Assembly: GCA_015711795.1 (NCBI GenBank)
Contig: JACVJC010000013.1
Location: 1-61,540 of the forward strand
Reading direction: 5' to 3'
DNA length: 61,540 bases
DNA from: Candidatus Geothermocultor quzhuomuensis
GTDB lineage: Bacteria; Actinomycetota; Aquicultoria; Geothermocultorales; Geothermocultoraceae
Positions 27,388 to 36,477 of the stretch are shown here, piece by piece. Below the pieces are notes generated by a model. That model worked only from the letters and a program-made list of their open reading frames with translations, did not search any database and was not told the DNA's origin. Both the position numbers and the translations under genes were made by a program. The first letter of the stretch is position 1, and each line of letters begins with the position of its first letter.

Positions 27388-27915
27388 TCAACTACTTGGG
27401 GTTGATAATTTTTTCACAGCTAACTGAAATACTTTTTTTATCCCCTGTTGAGGGTTTTCTTTTTCTGCATCAATAATTAACTCAGGCTTTAAGGGCTCTT
27501 CATAAGGCACTTGCAAGCCGGGGACAAAAGTTGACTCGCCCTTTTTCCCTTGAGCGTAAATTCCTTTTGGGTCTCTCCGAGCGCATTCCTCAAGAGAACA
27601 TTTAACATAAACCTCTGCAAAGTTAGAGATTTCTCTCCTGGCTTTCTCCCGCCACTTCCTTTTGTTGGCAGTTGCATCAAAAATTACATTGATACCGTTT
27701 TTAACTAAAATCTTTCCTATTTCAACCATCGCATTATAAAAAGTTTCTCGCTCCTCATCAGAGTAGGAAAAATTGGGGAAAAGCCTTTTCCTCAAGTCAT
27801 CAGATTCAAGAACCTCAACGCTAATCCCTTCCTTTTTCAACTTTTTTACAAGACCTCGAGTCAAAGTAGATTTTCCCGAACTAGGAAGCCCTGTTATCCA
27901 AAGAGCAAAAGCCAA
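27388..27915 (-). CDS. cysC: Adenylylsulfate (APS) kinase
   Basis: The P-loop GLPSSGKST and the CysC motifs VLESDDLRKRLFPNFSYSDEER, FYNAMVEIGKILVKNGINVIFDAT, and DPKGIYAQGKKGE are all present, and the length (175 residues) fits APS kinase. I place the start at TTG 27915, 8 nt after AAAGGAGG; the frame is open further up to 27951 without a better site. The reaction is ATP plus APS to PAPS. No ATP sulfurylase or PAPS reductase is nearby, so it may serve sulfation rather than assimilation. It is 88 bp after the phosphotransferase gene at 28004-29083. Confidence 0.88.
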   Translation of the reverse strand: MAFALWITGLPSSGKSTLTRGLVKKLKKEGISVEVLESDDLRKRLFPNFSYSDEERETFYNAMVEIGKILVKNGINVIFDATANKRKWREKARREISNFAEVYVKCSLEECARRDPKGIYAQGKKGESTFVPGLQVPYEEPLKPELIIDAEKENPQQGIKKVFQLAVKKLSTPSS

Positions 27916-28003
27916 TCCCGCACCCTCCTTTATCATTACAAGACGCCACACACAACTATTCCCTATTTTTACTTTGACTTTTAACTATCTTCAATCCTAT
28001 ACC

Positions 28004-29083
28004 CTACAAAAAATATTCACCTACCCTAGAAAGTTCAAATTTTTCCAAATTAAGGACATTTTGGATAAAACTAAAAATTTTCTGGCGGACGGTATTAGAA
28101 AGATTAGGATACCAAATGGGAGAGGCAATGACTAAACCGCGCCAAGCAAAAAATGGGGGGCAAACCTTTAAAGCTTCACTATCACCTGTCTTCTCTAAAT
28201 AATTTTCCCAGAAAAGCTTAAAAAGAGATAAAAATGGCTCCGATACCTTCTGATGAGCTTGGAGAGAAAAGAAAAGGTAGTTTAAGGAAAGAGCTGTTAA
28301 GTCATCAGCGGGCTCTCCCCACTCACCACGACTCCTATCAAGAACCCAAAAATCAGTATCACTATAAAAGAGGATATTCCAAGGATGGTAATCGCCATGA
28401 ACTTGACTTAAACGGTGAGTCATTTCTTTTAGCTTATACCGCCAATCAATGCACTTTTTCTCTAAATCCTTAAAGTAACCTGAGGGCAAAAAGGACCAAT
28501 TAGAAGGGTAATTATCAATTAGCCCCATAATACACTCACCATGTCCAACAAGGTCTCTTGCTCTTCTTACATAAAGTGAAGGTTCATCTTTTTTTACCTG
28601 GTGAATCTCAACTAAATAATCGCTCAAAACTTTGGTTCTCTTTTTATCTAAAGGATCAGGTAAATTTTTATTTTTTAAAGCCTCGAGGTCATAAAAGTAT
28701 TCCTTGCCCTCAACAAAATCAATTAAGAGAAAAAACTCTTCAGCTTGACCTAACGAAATAAGTCTCTTTTTATTTGTAATTATTCCTAAATCAAGAGCTC
28801 TAACATGTCTTGGCAGCTGATTGAAGGTTTCAAAAGCAAGGACTTGGGAAGACGCTCGGTCAGCTAAAAAATCGTGACCAAAGGTATCACCTCTTAATGT
28901 TGAAATAACTGCTTTCTTTTTCTTCCCATCTATCTCAAACTCAACTAGAAGAGGGCTCCCATAACCAAACCCTTTAAGCTCATCCTTCCCCTTAGAAGCA
29001 AGCATATCGCCTACCTTAATTACCTTAACCTTTTCTTGAAAAAGACTGGAAAGATAAGTTTCAACCTCGGAAATGCGTAGCAC
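28004..29083 (-). CDS. Aminoglycoside-phosphotransferase-fold kinase
   Basis: This 359-residue protein has a protein-kinase-like lobe order. The catalytic loop is QVHGDYHPWNILF (near residue 230) and the metal motif is VLDRSRGEWGEPADDLTALSLNY (near 247-269), where Asp-Arg replaces the usual Asp-Phe/Trp. This is the APH/choline kinase fold, so it phosphorylates a small molecule or glycan, but the substrate is unknown. Pairing with an APS-kinase-like protein hints at activation of a small metabolite. Confidence 0.75.
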   Translation of the reverse strand: MLRISEVETYLSSLFQEKVKVIKVGDMLASKGKDELKGFGYGSPLLVEFEIDGKKKKAVISTLRGDTFGHDFLADRASSQVLAFETFNQLPRHVRALDLGIITNKKRLISLGQAEEFFLLIDFVEGKEYFYDLEALKNKNLPDPLDKKRTKVLSDYLVEIHQVKKDEPSLYVRRARDLVGHGECIMGLIDNYPSNWSFLPSGYFKDLEKKCIDWRYKLKEMTHRLSQVHGDYHPWNILFYSDTDFWVLDRSRGEWGEPADDLTALSLNYLFFSLQAHQKVSEPFLSLFKLFWENYLEKTGDSEALKVCPPFFAWRGLVIASPIWYPNLSNTVRQKIFSFIQNVLNLEKFELSRVGEYFL

Positions 29084-29132
29084 TCGCTCCCCTTTCTTTA
29101 AAAAATTGATATCTCAAATTCGATATGAAATA

Positions 29133-29243
29133 CTATTTTTTTTCAACTTTTTCAAACTTGGTATTTCCACACTTAGGACACTTTCTTGGTTTACAACGCC
29201 CTTCTTTTTTCTCTCCACACTTTGTGCATTTCCAAACAGCCAT
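29133..29243 (-). CDS. Rubredoxin-like 36-residue zinc/iron protein
   Basis: The frame MAVWKCTKCGEKKEG-RCKP-RKCPKCG ends KFEKVEKK. Two CxxC knuckles (C6/C9 and C22/C25) plus C17 in RCKP match the very short rubredoxin-like proteins found in anaerobes. GGGGTG lies 7 nt before the ATG. It would bind one iron or zinc and could act as a small electron carrier. It is independent of, but near, the phosphotransferase gene. Confidence 0.8.
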   Translation of the reverse strand: MAVWKCTKCGEKKEGRCKPRKCPKCGNTKFEKVEKK

Positions 29244-29314
29244 ACTAACACCCCATCTTTCTTTAAATTGTTAAATTTAATATATCTTGATAACAAATCC
29301 TAAACAAGTTCCAA

Positions 29315-29411
29315 ATCCAAATTTGCAAATTTTTCAAACAAAAGATGTTTGAAACTTTGGGACATTGCAATTTGCAATTTCGTTTCGAATTTCCTGCTTC
29401 AGATTTCGTAT
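29315..29411 (+). repeat. Dispersed AT-rich intergenic repeat, copy 3
   Basis: TTTTTCAAACAAAAGATGTT continues into TGAAACTTTGGGACATTGC and ends AGATTTCGTATTTAC. TTCAAAC and GTTTGAA make a perfect 7-bp hairpin. It aligns with copy 2 and, inverted, with copy 1. It appears to continue into the 3' end of the neighbouring PP-loop gene. Confidence 0.5.
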
Positions 29412-30446
29412 TTACTTGTTTTGGTCATTTGATATTCTTTGGTACTCTGTATTCGGTGCTTGGAATTTATTATGAGTCCCTAGAGCAACTTTCATAACTT
29501 CTTTTTCCCCTTTACTCGCCTGCCAGTACACCACTTCCACCAACTCAAGATTTCGAGCCTTACTACTATACCGTGCAGTATAGTGAGCTGCTTTCTCCAA
29601 AAGCTTTTTAGTCACTTCCCCCCTAACCAAAGTTAAAGGCCCCTCAAAATCCTTTAGTTTCACAATTACATCACGATCTTGAGCTAATTGAGCAATTTCT
29701 TTGTTTTCTCCTTGGTTTCTAGAAACTACAATCATCGAACCATTAATAAAAAAATTTCTCCCAACCTTCAAAATCTCTAAGTCGTTTTGGGTTACTCTCC
29801 TTTTTAAAGAAAAAAGATTTTTTAAACGGTCTGAAAACTGAGGGTCAGTCAAGAGACAACCCCCAGCTGGGGTTGGATAATTTTCAATCCCATAAGCTCT
29901 AGCTAAAACCATTTGTGGTTTTCTTGACCTTCCTGAAAGCCCTAAAAGGCGTGTTCGATCAATAATGCCTTCTTTCTCAGGCCAAGTTAAAGGAAGAAGC
30001 TTAGCCGAAAGTGGTCTTAGAAGAAAATCACCATAACCCGATTCCCTTGAGACAATCCTTAAAGCAGTTCGATTTTGGGACTTGGGGCGCTCCCCCAATA
30101 CTTCACCACTCACAATAAAAGAGGCACCAACTTTTTCCATTAACTCACCTGCCTTTTTGACCATTAAGATATGGCAATCAATGCAAGGGTTCATATTCTT
30201 CCCATAACCATATTTTGGATTTTTCACTATCTCAATTATTTCATTTGTAATATTCACAACCTGGTGAGGAATTTGGAGAATTTCAACCATCTCCTTTGCT
30301 TTTTTAGCTCCAAAAAAAGGGGAAACAAAAGTAAGACCTAAAACATCAATCCCTAGGTTTTGAATAATCTTTACAGCTAAGGCGCTATCCAAACCTCCAG
30401 AAAGGAGAGCAATTGCTTTTACCCTAGATTCCCTCTTTGCTATCAT
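29412..30446 (-). CDS. ThiI/MnmA-like PP-loop protein with C-terminal DUF814-like domain
   Basis: This 344-residue protein has the intact pyrophosphatase loop ALLSGGLDSALAVKI (about 13-27), PCIDCHILMVKKAGEL (about 88-103, cysteine pair) and PAGGCLLTDPQFSDRLKNLF (about 192-211). The C-terminal part, DVIVKLKDFEGPLTLVRGEV, resembles the DUF814-type module often fused to such proteins. The probable role is sulfur insertion into tRNA or a related substrate. The last 20 or so residues (NKFQAPNTEYQRISNDQNK) have the composition of an intergenic repeat, so the true C-terminus may have been altered. It overlaps the DUF523 gene by 23 bp. Confidence 0.75.
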   Translation of the reverse strand: MIAKRESRVKAIALLSGGLDSALAVKIIQNLGIDVLGLTFVSPFFGAKKAKEMVEILQIPHQVVNITNEIIEIVKNPKYGYGKNMNPCIDCHILMVKKAGELMEKVGASFIVSGEVLGERPKSQNRTALRIVSRESGYGDFLLRPLSAKLLPLTWPEKEGIIDRTRLLGLSGRSRKPQMVLARAYGIENYPTPAGGCLLTDPQFSDRLKNLFSLKRRVTQNDLEILKVGRNFFINGSMIVVSRNQGENKEIAQLAQDRDVIVKLKDFEGPLTLVRGEVTKKLLEKAAHYTARYSSKARNLELVEVVYWQASKGEKEVMKVALGTHNKFQAPNTEYQRISNDQNK

Positions 30447-30969
30447 CTTTATCCCTCAAATGCCTTTGTCTCCCCTTTGCCTCGTAGATTTTACGGGGAC
30501 TTGGTTCAGTAAATGATTGCTCTTTTCGATAAATACTATCTGACACAACTTTAATCCCTTCTCTTTTCAACAAAGTAACCAAAACGCCATCCCCTTTTTT
30601 TAAGTTCCCTTGAAAAGAGCCATCATAAATCAACCCTACCCCGCAGGAAGGACTATTGGCTTTTAAAACTGCTTTAAAAATCTCATATTTTTTAGCGATT
30701 TCAAGAACTCGATAAGCCCCGAGAATAAACTCCTGAGTAACATTCTCCCCATTCCTTGTAATCACCTTAGCCTGCCCTTCCAAAACATCAGACCCATCCC
30801 CTCCCACAATTTCTGCTATCTCTCGAGGGGTAGGAAGCCCCCCAAGTTCCTCAGGGCAAACAGGAAAAGCTTCTCCCGCCTCAACTAAAGCTTTTATTTT
30901 CTCTATAGTCCTTGGTTCCCCATCATAAGAACAGGGAAAACCAGCTAAACAAGCACTAACCAAAATCAT
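30424..30969 (-). CDS. DUF523 protein
   Basis: The start at ATG 30969 follows AAGGTGG by 5 nt and overlaps the upstream TGA as ATGA; an in-frame GTG 9 nt earlier is less likely. Conserved cysteine motifs of DUF523 are all present: ILVSACLAGFPCSYDG at the N-terminus, VCPEELGGLPTPR near residue 40, and ANSPSCGVGLIYDG near 110. The cysteines suggest metal or sulfur chemistry, but the family function is not established. The gene lies between MgtC and the PP-loop protein in one operon. Confidence 0.85.
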   Translation of the reverse strand: MILVSACLAGFPCSYDGEPRTIEKIKALVEAGEAFPVCPEELGGLPTPREIAEIVGGDGSDVLEGQAKVITRNGENVTQEFILGAYRVLEIAKKYEIFKAVLKANSPSCGVGLIYDGSFQGNLKKGDGVLVTLLKREGIKVVSDSIYRKEQSFTEPSPRKIYEAKGRQRHLRDKDDSKEGI

Positions 30970-31622
30970 TGTGTCCACCTTGCTTCATAAACCCCAGATA
31001 AGCTAGCCACTTTCTCTAAGACTTTTTCGCGCTTAGCCGCACTGGGCAACTCCAAACCGAGCCGATAAATAACTTCTCCCCCATCTAAATGCTCAATTTC
31101 AACTCCACGGGTAACAATCTTAAACTTTCCTAAAAGTGAATCAATCATCCCTAATTGTCCAGGTTTATCTTCTAGTCGAACCATCAAAATTAACCTGGCT
31201 TTTTTGATGTAGTATTCCTCAAATTTTTTAAATAAGGTCAGGATTATTAAGATAAAAAGAGTTCCTAAAAAACCAGCCCAGTAAGCCCCACAACCAATGG
31301 CTAACCCAACAGCTGCAATAGCCCAAAGGGAAGCAGCTGTTGTTAAGCCAAGAACAATATTCCCCTGTCTAATAATTGTTCCAGCTCCTAAAAAGCCTAT
31401 TCCAACCACTACCTGAGCCGCAATCCGACTCACATCAACCTGGCGAAAGTTGATGAAGGGATATATTGAAATAATCATAATTAAAGAAGAACCCAAACAA
31501 ACCAGTGAATGAGTCCTTAAACCAGCCGGTCGTTCAGCTGTTTCCCTTTGGTAACCAATTAAAGCTCCCAAAAGAGATGCAAGAAAAAGCCTTAAAGCAA
31601 CTTCTTGAGGTGCAATTGTCAT
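30966..31622 (-). CDS. MgtC/SapB family membrane protein
   Basis: This 218-residue protein has the MgtC signature ALRLFLASLLGALIGYQRE near the N-terminus and RPAGLRTHSLVCLGSSLIM with four to five membrane helices up to about residue 140 (GIGFLGAGTIIRQG, TTAASLWAIAAVGLAIG). The C-terminal 75 residues form an ACT-like soluble domain (LILMVRLEDKPGQLGMIDSLL). MgtC proteins are linked to magnesium stress and membrane energetics. It is the first gene of a three-gene operon; GGGGTGAG precedes the ATG. Confidence 0.9.
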   Translation of the reverse strand: MTIAPQEVALRLFLASLLGALIGYQRETAERPAGLRTHSLVCLGSSLIMIISIYPFINFRQVDVSRIAAQVVVGIGFLGAGTIIRQGNIVLGLTTAASLWAIAAVGLAIGCGAYWAGFLGTLFILIILTLFKKFEEYYIKKARLILMVRLEDKPGQLGMIDSLLGKFKIVTRGVEIEHLDGGEVIYRLGLELPSAAKREKVLEKVASLSGVYEARWTQ

Positions 31623-31752
31623 TTTTTTCTCACCCCTTACTTTTTATCTCATTTTAAATAAGCTTACAACATTTTTCTTCTAAACATCTCAATCCAATGT
31701 CACTACTTAAAAATATAATTTATCCCAAGGAGAAAAAGAAGGAGTCACCTTT

Positions 31753-33036
31753 ATGACAAAAAATTCTCTTAAACTACTTCACTTTGCTGATTTTCACTTA
31801 GGAGCTGGGAAAACCTATGGGAAAATAGACCCCAAAACTGGGTTAAACCAACGAATCATCGACTTTTTAAATTCCTTTGATTTCCTTGTTAATTATGCCA
31901 TTGAAGAAAGAGTCGACTTGGTTGTCTTTGCTGGCGATGCTTATGAAAATCGCAATCCCAATATCACCTTACAAAGAGAGTTTGCTAAAAGAATTCGCCA
32001 GCTTACCAAAAAAGGAATTAAGGTCTTCTTGCTCGTTGGCAACCATGATCTTCCCAACATCGAAAAACATGCTCACTCCCTTGCTGTCTTTGATGCTTTA
32101 GAAACAGAGGGAGTTACAATTGGCCGCTTGCCCCAGATTTATTTGATGGAAACCACCTTTGGCCCAATTCAAATTGCTGCTTTGCCTTCTTTCTCAAAAA
32201 GCCAATTTTTGACTGAAGAAAAAGAACCTAATGGTCTAGATGAGATGGAGAAATTGAGCGAACTTGAAAAAATCATTGCTCAAAAAATCCTTTTCCACTT
32301 AGGTGAAATGAGCCAAAAAATTAAAACAGAGTATCCCGCCATTTTAACCGCTCATGTCAGTTTAGCTGAAGCTATTCTTGGTTCAGAACAAAAGATGAGT
32401 ATTGCGTGCAGCGAGCCATTGCTTCACTCAGAGGCTCTTTTAAAAAGAGAATTCCAATACATAGCTTTAGGTCACATCCATAAGCAACAAGTAATCAGCT
32501 CCAATGAACCTCCAATTATTTATGCAGGAAGTTTAGATCGAGTTGACTTCGGGGAAGAAAGAGAAAAGAAAGGATTCTATTTAGTTGAAATAATCAAAGA
32601 AAACGGCAATTTTAAGCTAAAAGAAATGCCTCAATTTATTGAGGTTCCTTGCCGAGAATTTATTACTTTAAATATTGAAACAGCTTCAGAAAATCCTACT
32701 GAAGAGATTCTCCAGGCAATTTCTAAAAATGGGATTGATCAAAAAGTTGTGAGAGTTAAGATAAAGGTTCAGACTGGTCAAAGTGATTCTATTCAGCTAA
32801 AAGAAATTAGAGATGCTCTTGATCGAGCTTTTTTCCTTCACTCAATTGAAATTGAAACTCCAGAAGAAATTAAAAAAACAAGAAACCCTCTTTTGACTCA
32901 AGAAAAAAACCCTATTGATGCTCTCAAAACTTGGCTAAATACTCAAAATTTGCCTGAAAAGAGGAAAAATGAACTACTCCTGTGTGGCAAATTGTTAATT
33001 GAAAAATATCTTCTCGAAAAGGAGCAAAGGGAATGA
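31753..33036 (+). CDS. sbcD: DNA repair exonuclease SbcD (Mre11-like)
   Basis: This 427-residue calcineurin-fold nuclease has all phosphoesterase motifs: LHFADFHLG, VFAGDAYENRNP, FLLVGNHDLP, LTAHVSLAEA, and IALGHIHKQQ. The capping domain occupies about residues 285-427. It cleaves DNA ends and hairpins together with SbcC. AAGGAG elements precede the ATG, and its stop overlaps the sbcC ATG by 4 bp. Confidence 0.93.
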   Translation: MTKNSLKLLHFADFHLGAGKTYGKIDPKTGLNQRIIDFLNSFDFLVNYAIEERVDLVVFAGDAYENRNPNITLQREFAKRIRQLTKKGIKVFLLVGNHDLPNIEKHAHSLAVFDALETEGVTIGRLPQIYLMETTFGPIQIAALPSFSKSQFLTEEKEPNGLDEMEKLSELEKIIAQKILFHLGEMSQKIKTEYPAILTAHVSLAEAILGSEQKMSIACSEPLLHSEALLKREFQYIALGHIHKQQVISSNEPPIIYAGSLDRVDFGEEREKKGFYLVEIIKENGNFKLKEMPQFIEVPCREFITLNIETASENPTEEILQAISKNGIDQKVVRVKIKVQTGQSDSIQLKEIRDALDRAFFLHSIEIETPEEIKKTRNPLLTQEKNPIDALKTWLNTQNLPEKRKNELLLCGKLLIEKYLLEKEQRE

Positions 33037-35606
33037 TTTTTCGCTCGCTCAAGCTAACAAATTTTATGAGCTATCGTCAAATGAATGAACCAATCAACTT
33101 TGCAGGTATTAAGATTGCTTGCCTTTCCGGACCAAACGGAGCAGGTAAATCGACACTCCTTGACGCTATTACTTGGGCACTTTGGGGTAAAACTTTTCGA
33201 ATCCTCGGCAAAGGAATGACCATTGACGATTTAATTCATTCAAAAGAGACCCACATGCAGGTTGAGCTCTCCTTTGAATTCGAAGGCAACTTATATCGAG
33301 TCATTCGTTTTCGAAATAAGGCTAAACAAATTTCCCGCTTAGAATTTCAAATCTTTTCCCAAGGTAAATGGTCTTCCCTGACTGGAGGGAATATAAGAGA
33401 AACTCAAGAAAAGATTAATCAAATCCTAAAGATGGATCATGAAACATTCACTACTTCCTCCTTCATCCTCCAAGGAAAAGCTGACTCCTTCCTTGCCTTA
33501 ACTCCTGAAAAAAGAAAGGAAGTCCTCTCTGATATCTTAGGTCTTTCCATCTATGACGAACTTAAAGAAAGGGCTAAAGAAAAATCTCGCCTGGCTGAAA
33601 AGGAATTAGCTCAGATTCAAGCCCAAAGAGAACTACTTAAAGAAGAATTTGCCCAAGAAGAAACTTACCTCAATGAAAAAACCAACCTGAAAAAGAGATT
33701 AAAAGAAATTGAAGAAAAGCTTAGAAAAAAAGAAAAAGAATTTAACCTCATCAGCGAAGAAAAAGCAAAATATGAAACAAAAAAAAGTCAATTAGGTGAA
33801 CTCAACAAGAGAATTGAAGAGATTCAAAATGAAATTTTAGAAGAGAAGGAAAACCAAAAAAAGCTTAAAGAAAGAGTAGAAAAAGCAAAAAAATTGATAA
33901 ATGAAAGAGAAAGAATAATCAAAGGCTATCAAAGGCTAAAAAAATTAGAAGAAAAAGAAGCAAGCCTGAGCGAGAAAAGCAAGACTTTTCTTCACCTCAA
34001 AAATGAGCTTTCCCAAGTGGAACAAAAAATTGTTGAAAAAGAAAGTGAAGCAAAAAAAGAGCTAGAAACGCTTAAGAAACGGGCTGAAGAATTAAAAAAT
34101 GAATCTACCATAATCCCTCACCTTCTCCAAAAAGAAAAAGAACTAAGTAAAGTGCTAGAAAGGTCAAATCTTTTAAAAATAGAAAGAGAGCAACTTATCA
34201 ACAAATGGACAAAATATAAAAACAAAGTAGCTATTTTAAATGAAAAAAATAATAATTTAAATGAGAAAATTGACTTAAATTGGGAAAAAATAGAACTCAT
34301 TGATAAGGAGAAAAAATCAAAATGTCCTCTTTGCCAAAAGAGGCTTAATAAAGAAGAAAAAAATGCTTTAAAGAAAAGACTTGAAGAAGAAATTTCAAAT
34401 ATTAAAAATGAAATCAAACAAAATATCAATGAAAGCGAAAGAATAAAAAGGGAGTTAAAAAAGATTGAAGCTGAAGGGAAAAAAATTAAAGAATGGCTCG
34501 AGAAAAAGGAAAAATACCAACATGAAATAGGAAAAATCAAAGAAAAAATTAAATCAGCTAAAGAAGCAAGAGAACTTCTTCAACAAATTGAAGAAAACAC
34601 TAAAACCTTAGAGAAAAACTTAAAAGAAAAAAGGCTTGTTCAAGAAGAATTTGCTGCACTCCAGAGAGTAAAGAAAAATTTGGAGCAACTCAGTTATAGC
34701 CCTAATGAGCATGAAGAAGTGAGAATAAAAATCAATCAACTGAAGACTTTCGAGATAGAAAAATTCGAATTAGATAGCGCGGAAAAAAATGCTGTGACTT
34801 GGCAAGAAGAGATTAAAAGAATTGACCAGAAAATAAAGAGAAAAGATGAGAACCAGAGAGAGATTGAGAAAAAAAGAAACCAACTTTTAGAAGAGATCTC
34901 CCAAGGTGATAAAGTTGAAACAAAATTTAGCCAAACCTTTGAAGACCTCAAATTTTTGAGAAAAGAGAGGGAAAATATCTCTAACCAAATTGCAATTTAC
35001 TTGGATGCTTTAAAGCGAATTAAAGAAAAAGCAGCAAAAGAAAATGAACTTAAAGCTCGCTGTGAATCTCTTTCTCACGAAATCTCGATTTATGAAGAAC
35101 TATCTAATGCTTTTGGCAAAAAAGGTATCCCTGCTCAAATTATCGAAAATGTTCTTCCTGAGCTTGAAAAAGAAGCTAACCAAATTTTAAATTGTCTAAC
35201 TGAAGGAAGAGTGAAAATCCATTTTAACCCCTTAAGAGAAAAAAGAAGCGGGGGAACCATTGAAACTTTAGATCTTAAGGTTTCTGATGGAGAATTAGGA
35301 ATAAGAAATTATGAACTATTTAGCGGGGGAGAGGCTTTTAGAATCAACTTTGCTATCCGAGTAGCCCTTTCAAAACTATTAGCTAAAAGAGCTGGGGCTC
35401 GCCTTGAAACTTTAGTCATTGATGAAGGATTTGGTTCCCTTGACGATGAAGGAAAAGAAAAAATCATCGAATCTATCTCTGCCATTAAAGAAGAATTTAA
35501 AAAAATCTTTGTCATTACCCATCTTGAAGAGCTAAAAGATAAATTTGAGACTAGGTTAGAGGTAACTAAAAAAGAGGGAGAAGGGTCAATTGTCAAAATT
35601 ATTTAA
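33033..35606 (+). CDS. sbcC: SbcC-like SMC ATPase (Rad50-like)
   Basis: This 857-residue protein has the Walker A motif SGPNGAGKSTLLDAITW (about 32-48), two long Lys/Glu-rich coiled coils, a zinc hook KCPLCQKRL near residue 430, the ABC signature LFSGGEAFRINFA (about 765) and Walker B TLVIDEGFGSLDDEGKEK (about 795). It is the partner of SbcD in double-strand-break processing. The length is at the short end for SbcC. It overlaps sbcD by ATGA. Confidence 0.93.
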   Translation: MIFRSLKLTNFMSYRQMNEPINFAGIKIACLSGPNGAGKSTLLDAITWALWGKTFRILGKGMTIDDLIHSKETHMQVELSFEFEGNLYRVIRFRNKAKQISRLEFQIFSQGKWSSLTGGNIRETQEKINQILKMDHETFTTSSFILQGKADSFLALTPEKRKEVLSDILGLSIYDELKERAKEKSRLAEKELAQIQAQRELLKEEFAQEETYLNEKTNLKKRLKEIEEKLRKKEKEFNLISEEKAKYETKKSQLGELNKRIEEIQNEILEEKENQKKLKERVEKAKKLINERERIIKGYQRLKKLEEKEASLSEKSKTFLHLKNELSQVEQKIVEKESEAKKELETLKKRAEELKNESTIIPHLLQKEKELSKVLERSNLLKIEREQLINKWTKYKNKVAILNEKNNNLNEKIDLNWEKIELIDKEKKSKCPLCQKRLNKEEKNALKKRLEEEISNIKNEIKQNINESERIKRELKKIEAEGKKIKEWLEKKEKYQHEIGKIKEKIKSAKEARELLQQIEENTKTLEKNLKEKRLVQEEFAALQRVKKNLEQLSYSPNEHEEVRIKINQLKTFEIEKFELDSAEKNAVTWQEEIKRIDQKIKRKDENQREIEKKRNQLLEEISQGDKVETKFSQTFEDLKFLRKERENISNQIAIYLDALKRIKEKAAKENELKARCESLSHEISIYEELSNAFGKKGIPAQIIENVLPELEKEANQILNCLTEGRVKIHFNPLREKRSGGTIETLDLKVSDGELGIRNYELFSGGEAFRINFAIRVALSKLLAKRAGARLETLVIDEGFGSLDDEGKEKIIESISAIKEEFKKIFVITHLEELKDKFETRLEVTKKEGEGSIVKII

Positions 35607-36075
35607 AATCACCCTTAGCTTCTCACTTTTCTTCTTTTTCTTCCTTTTCCTTAGCTGCACTTTACTTAAGCCTTATCCTCAACTCAAAATCTCAAGCCGC
35701 AATTATGATAAAGAAGAATTAATTTCAACCTTCACTAAGCTCCCTCAAATAAAAAAATTTAGCCAGAGTTACTCAACCAAAGCTAAATTAAAATTAAGAG
35801 AGGAAATGATTGACTATCTTGTTCAAGAAGCAGAGAAGAAAGGAGGGAACTCCAAAACACTTAAAAGCTTTTTAAATAAGACTCTCCCACCAACAGCTAG
35901 ATCATTTTCCCTCCCTTGTTATGTTGAAAAAGCAAAATTTAATGGTAAGCCGTCTTGGATAATAGTGGAAAATTGGGGATTTAAAAAAAATGAAAAACTA
36001 AATCAAATAAGAATTTGGGTTATTGATGCAAGCAGAGGAAATATCTTATTCGCTTATTCTCTTAATCCACCTTAA
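35590..36075 (+). CDS. Putative lipoprotein of unknown function
   Basis: It starts at TTG with AAGGG 5 nt upstream, overlapping the end of sbcC by 17 bp. The 161-residue product has a Phe-rich signal peptide ending in a lipobox (LFLSC-T, Cys near residue 23). The mature part is mixed alpha/beta with a C-terminal strand pair (WIIVENWGF, IWVIDASRGNILFAYSLN). I recognise no family. Translation is probably coupled to sbcC, but a functional link is unclear. Confidence 0.7.
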   Translation: MSKLFKITLSFSLFFFFFLFLSCTLLKPYPQLKISSRNYDKEELISTFTKLPQIKKFSQSYSTKAKLKLREEMIDYLVQEAEKKGGNSKTLKSFLNKTLPPTARSFSLPCYVEKAKFNGKPSWIIVENWGFKKNEKLNQIRIWVIDASRGNILFAYSLNPP

Positions 36076-36078
36076 TTT

Positions 36079-36390
36079 TTATTCCCTCTTGCCTAAAAAG
36101 AGAGACAAGGCAAAAGCGATTGCAAAGAGAAGAACTGTATTAGTTAACTTTAAAAAACTACTAGCATTGAAATTGCCTAAAGAAACATCAAAAACTCGAG
36201 TGCCAAGAGCAAGTAAGAAACTAATGATGCCAATCAGAATAGAAATTTCATAGGCATCTGTAACTCGACGAGTCAAAAAATCAGCCAGTTTCTTATTCTT
36301 CGTTCTTAACTGGAGGCCGAAAAGGCTTAAAAGAATATAAGCTGTTTCCTCCTTTCTTGTTTTCTCTCTTTTTGCTCCCTCTTTTGCCAT
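36079..36390 (-). CDS. Small two-helix membrane protein
   Basis: This 103-residue protein has an ideal ribosome site, TAAAGGAGGTAAAG, before the ATG. A charged N-terminus (MAKEGAKREKTRKEE) is followed by an amphipathic stretch and two membrane helices (about 48-68 and 80-100). No family is recognised. It converges with the lipoprotein gene with 3 bp between stop codons. Confidence 0.65.
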   Translation of the reverse strand: MAKEGAKREKTRKEETAYILLSLFGLQLRTKNKKLADFLTRRVTDAYEISILIGIISFLLALGTRVFDVSLGNFNASSFLKLTNTVLLFAIAFALSLFLGKRE

Positions 36391-36477
36391 CTTTACCTCC
36401 TTTACTTTTCCCTAATAATTTTAACATTTTATTCTAACAAATCAATAGTTTAACTCGTTATAACATCTATAAAAAGA

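Noticed and set aside
34118-34540. Long minus-strand frames within sbcC
   Set aside because: They are antisense shadows of the Lys/Glu-rich coiled coil, with no ribosome site and Phe/Ser-biased product.
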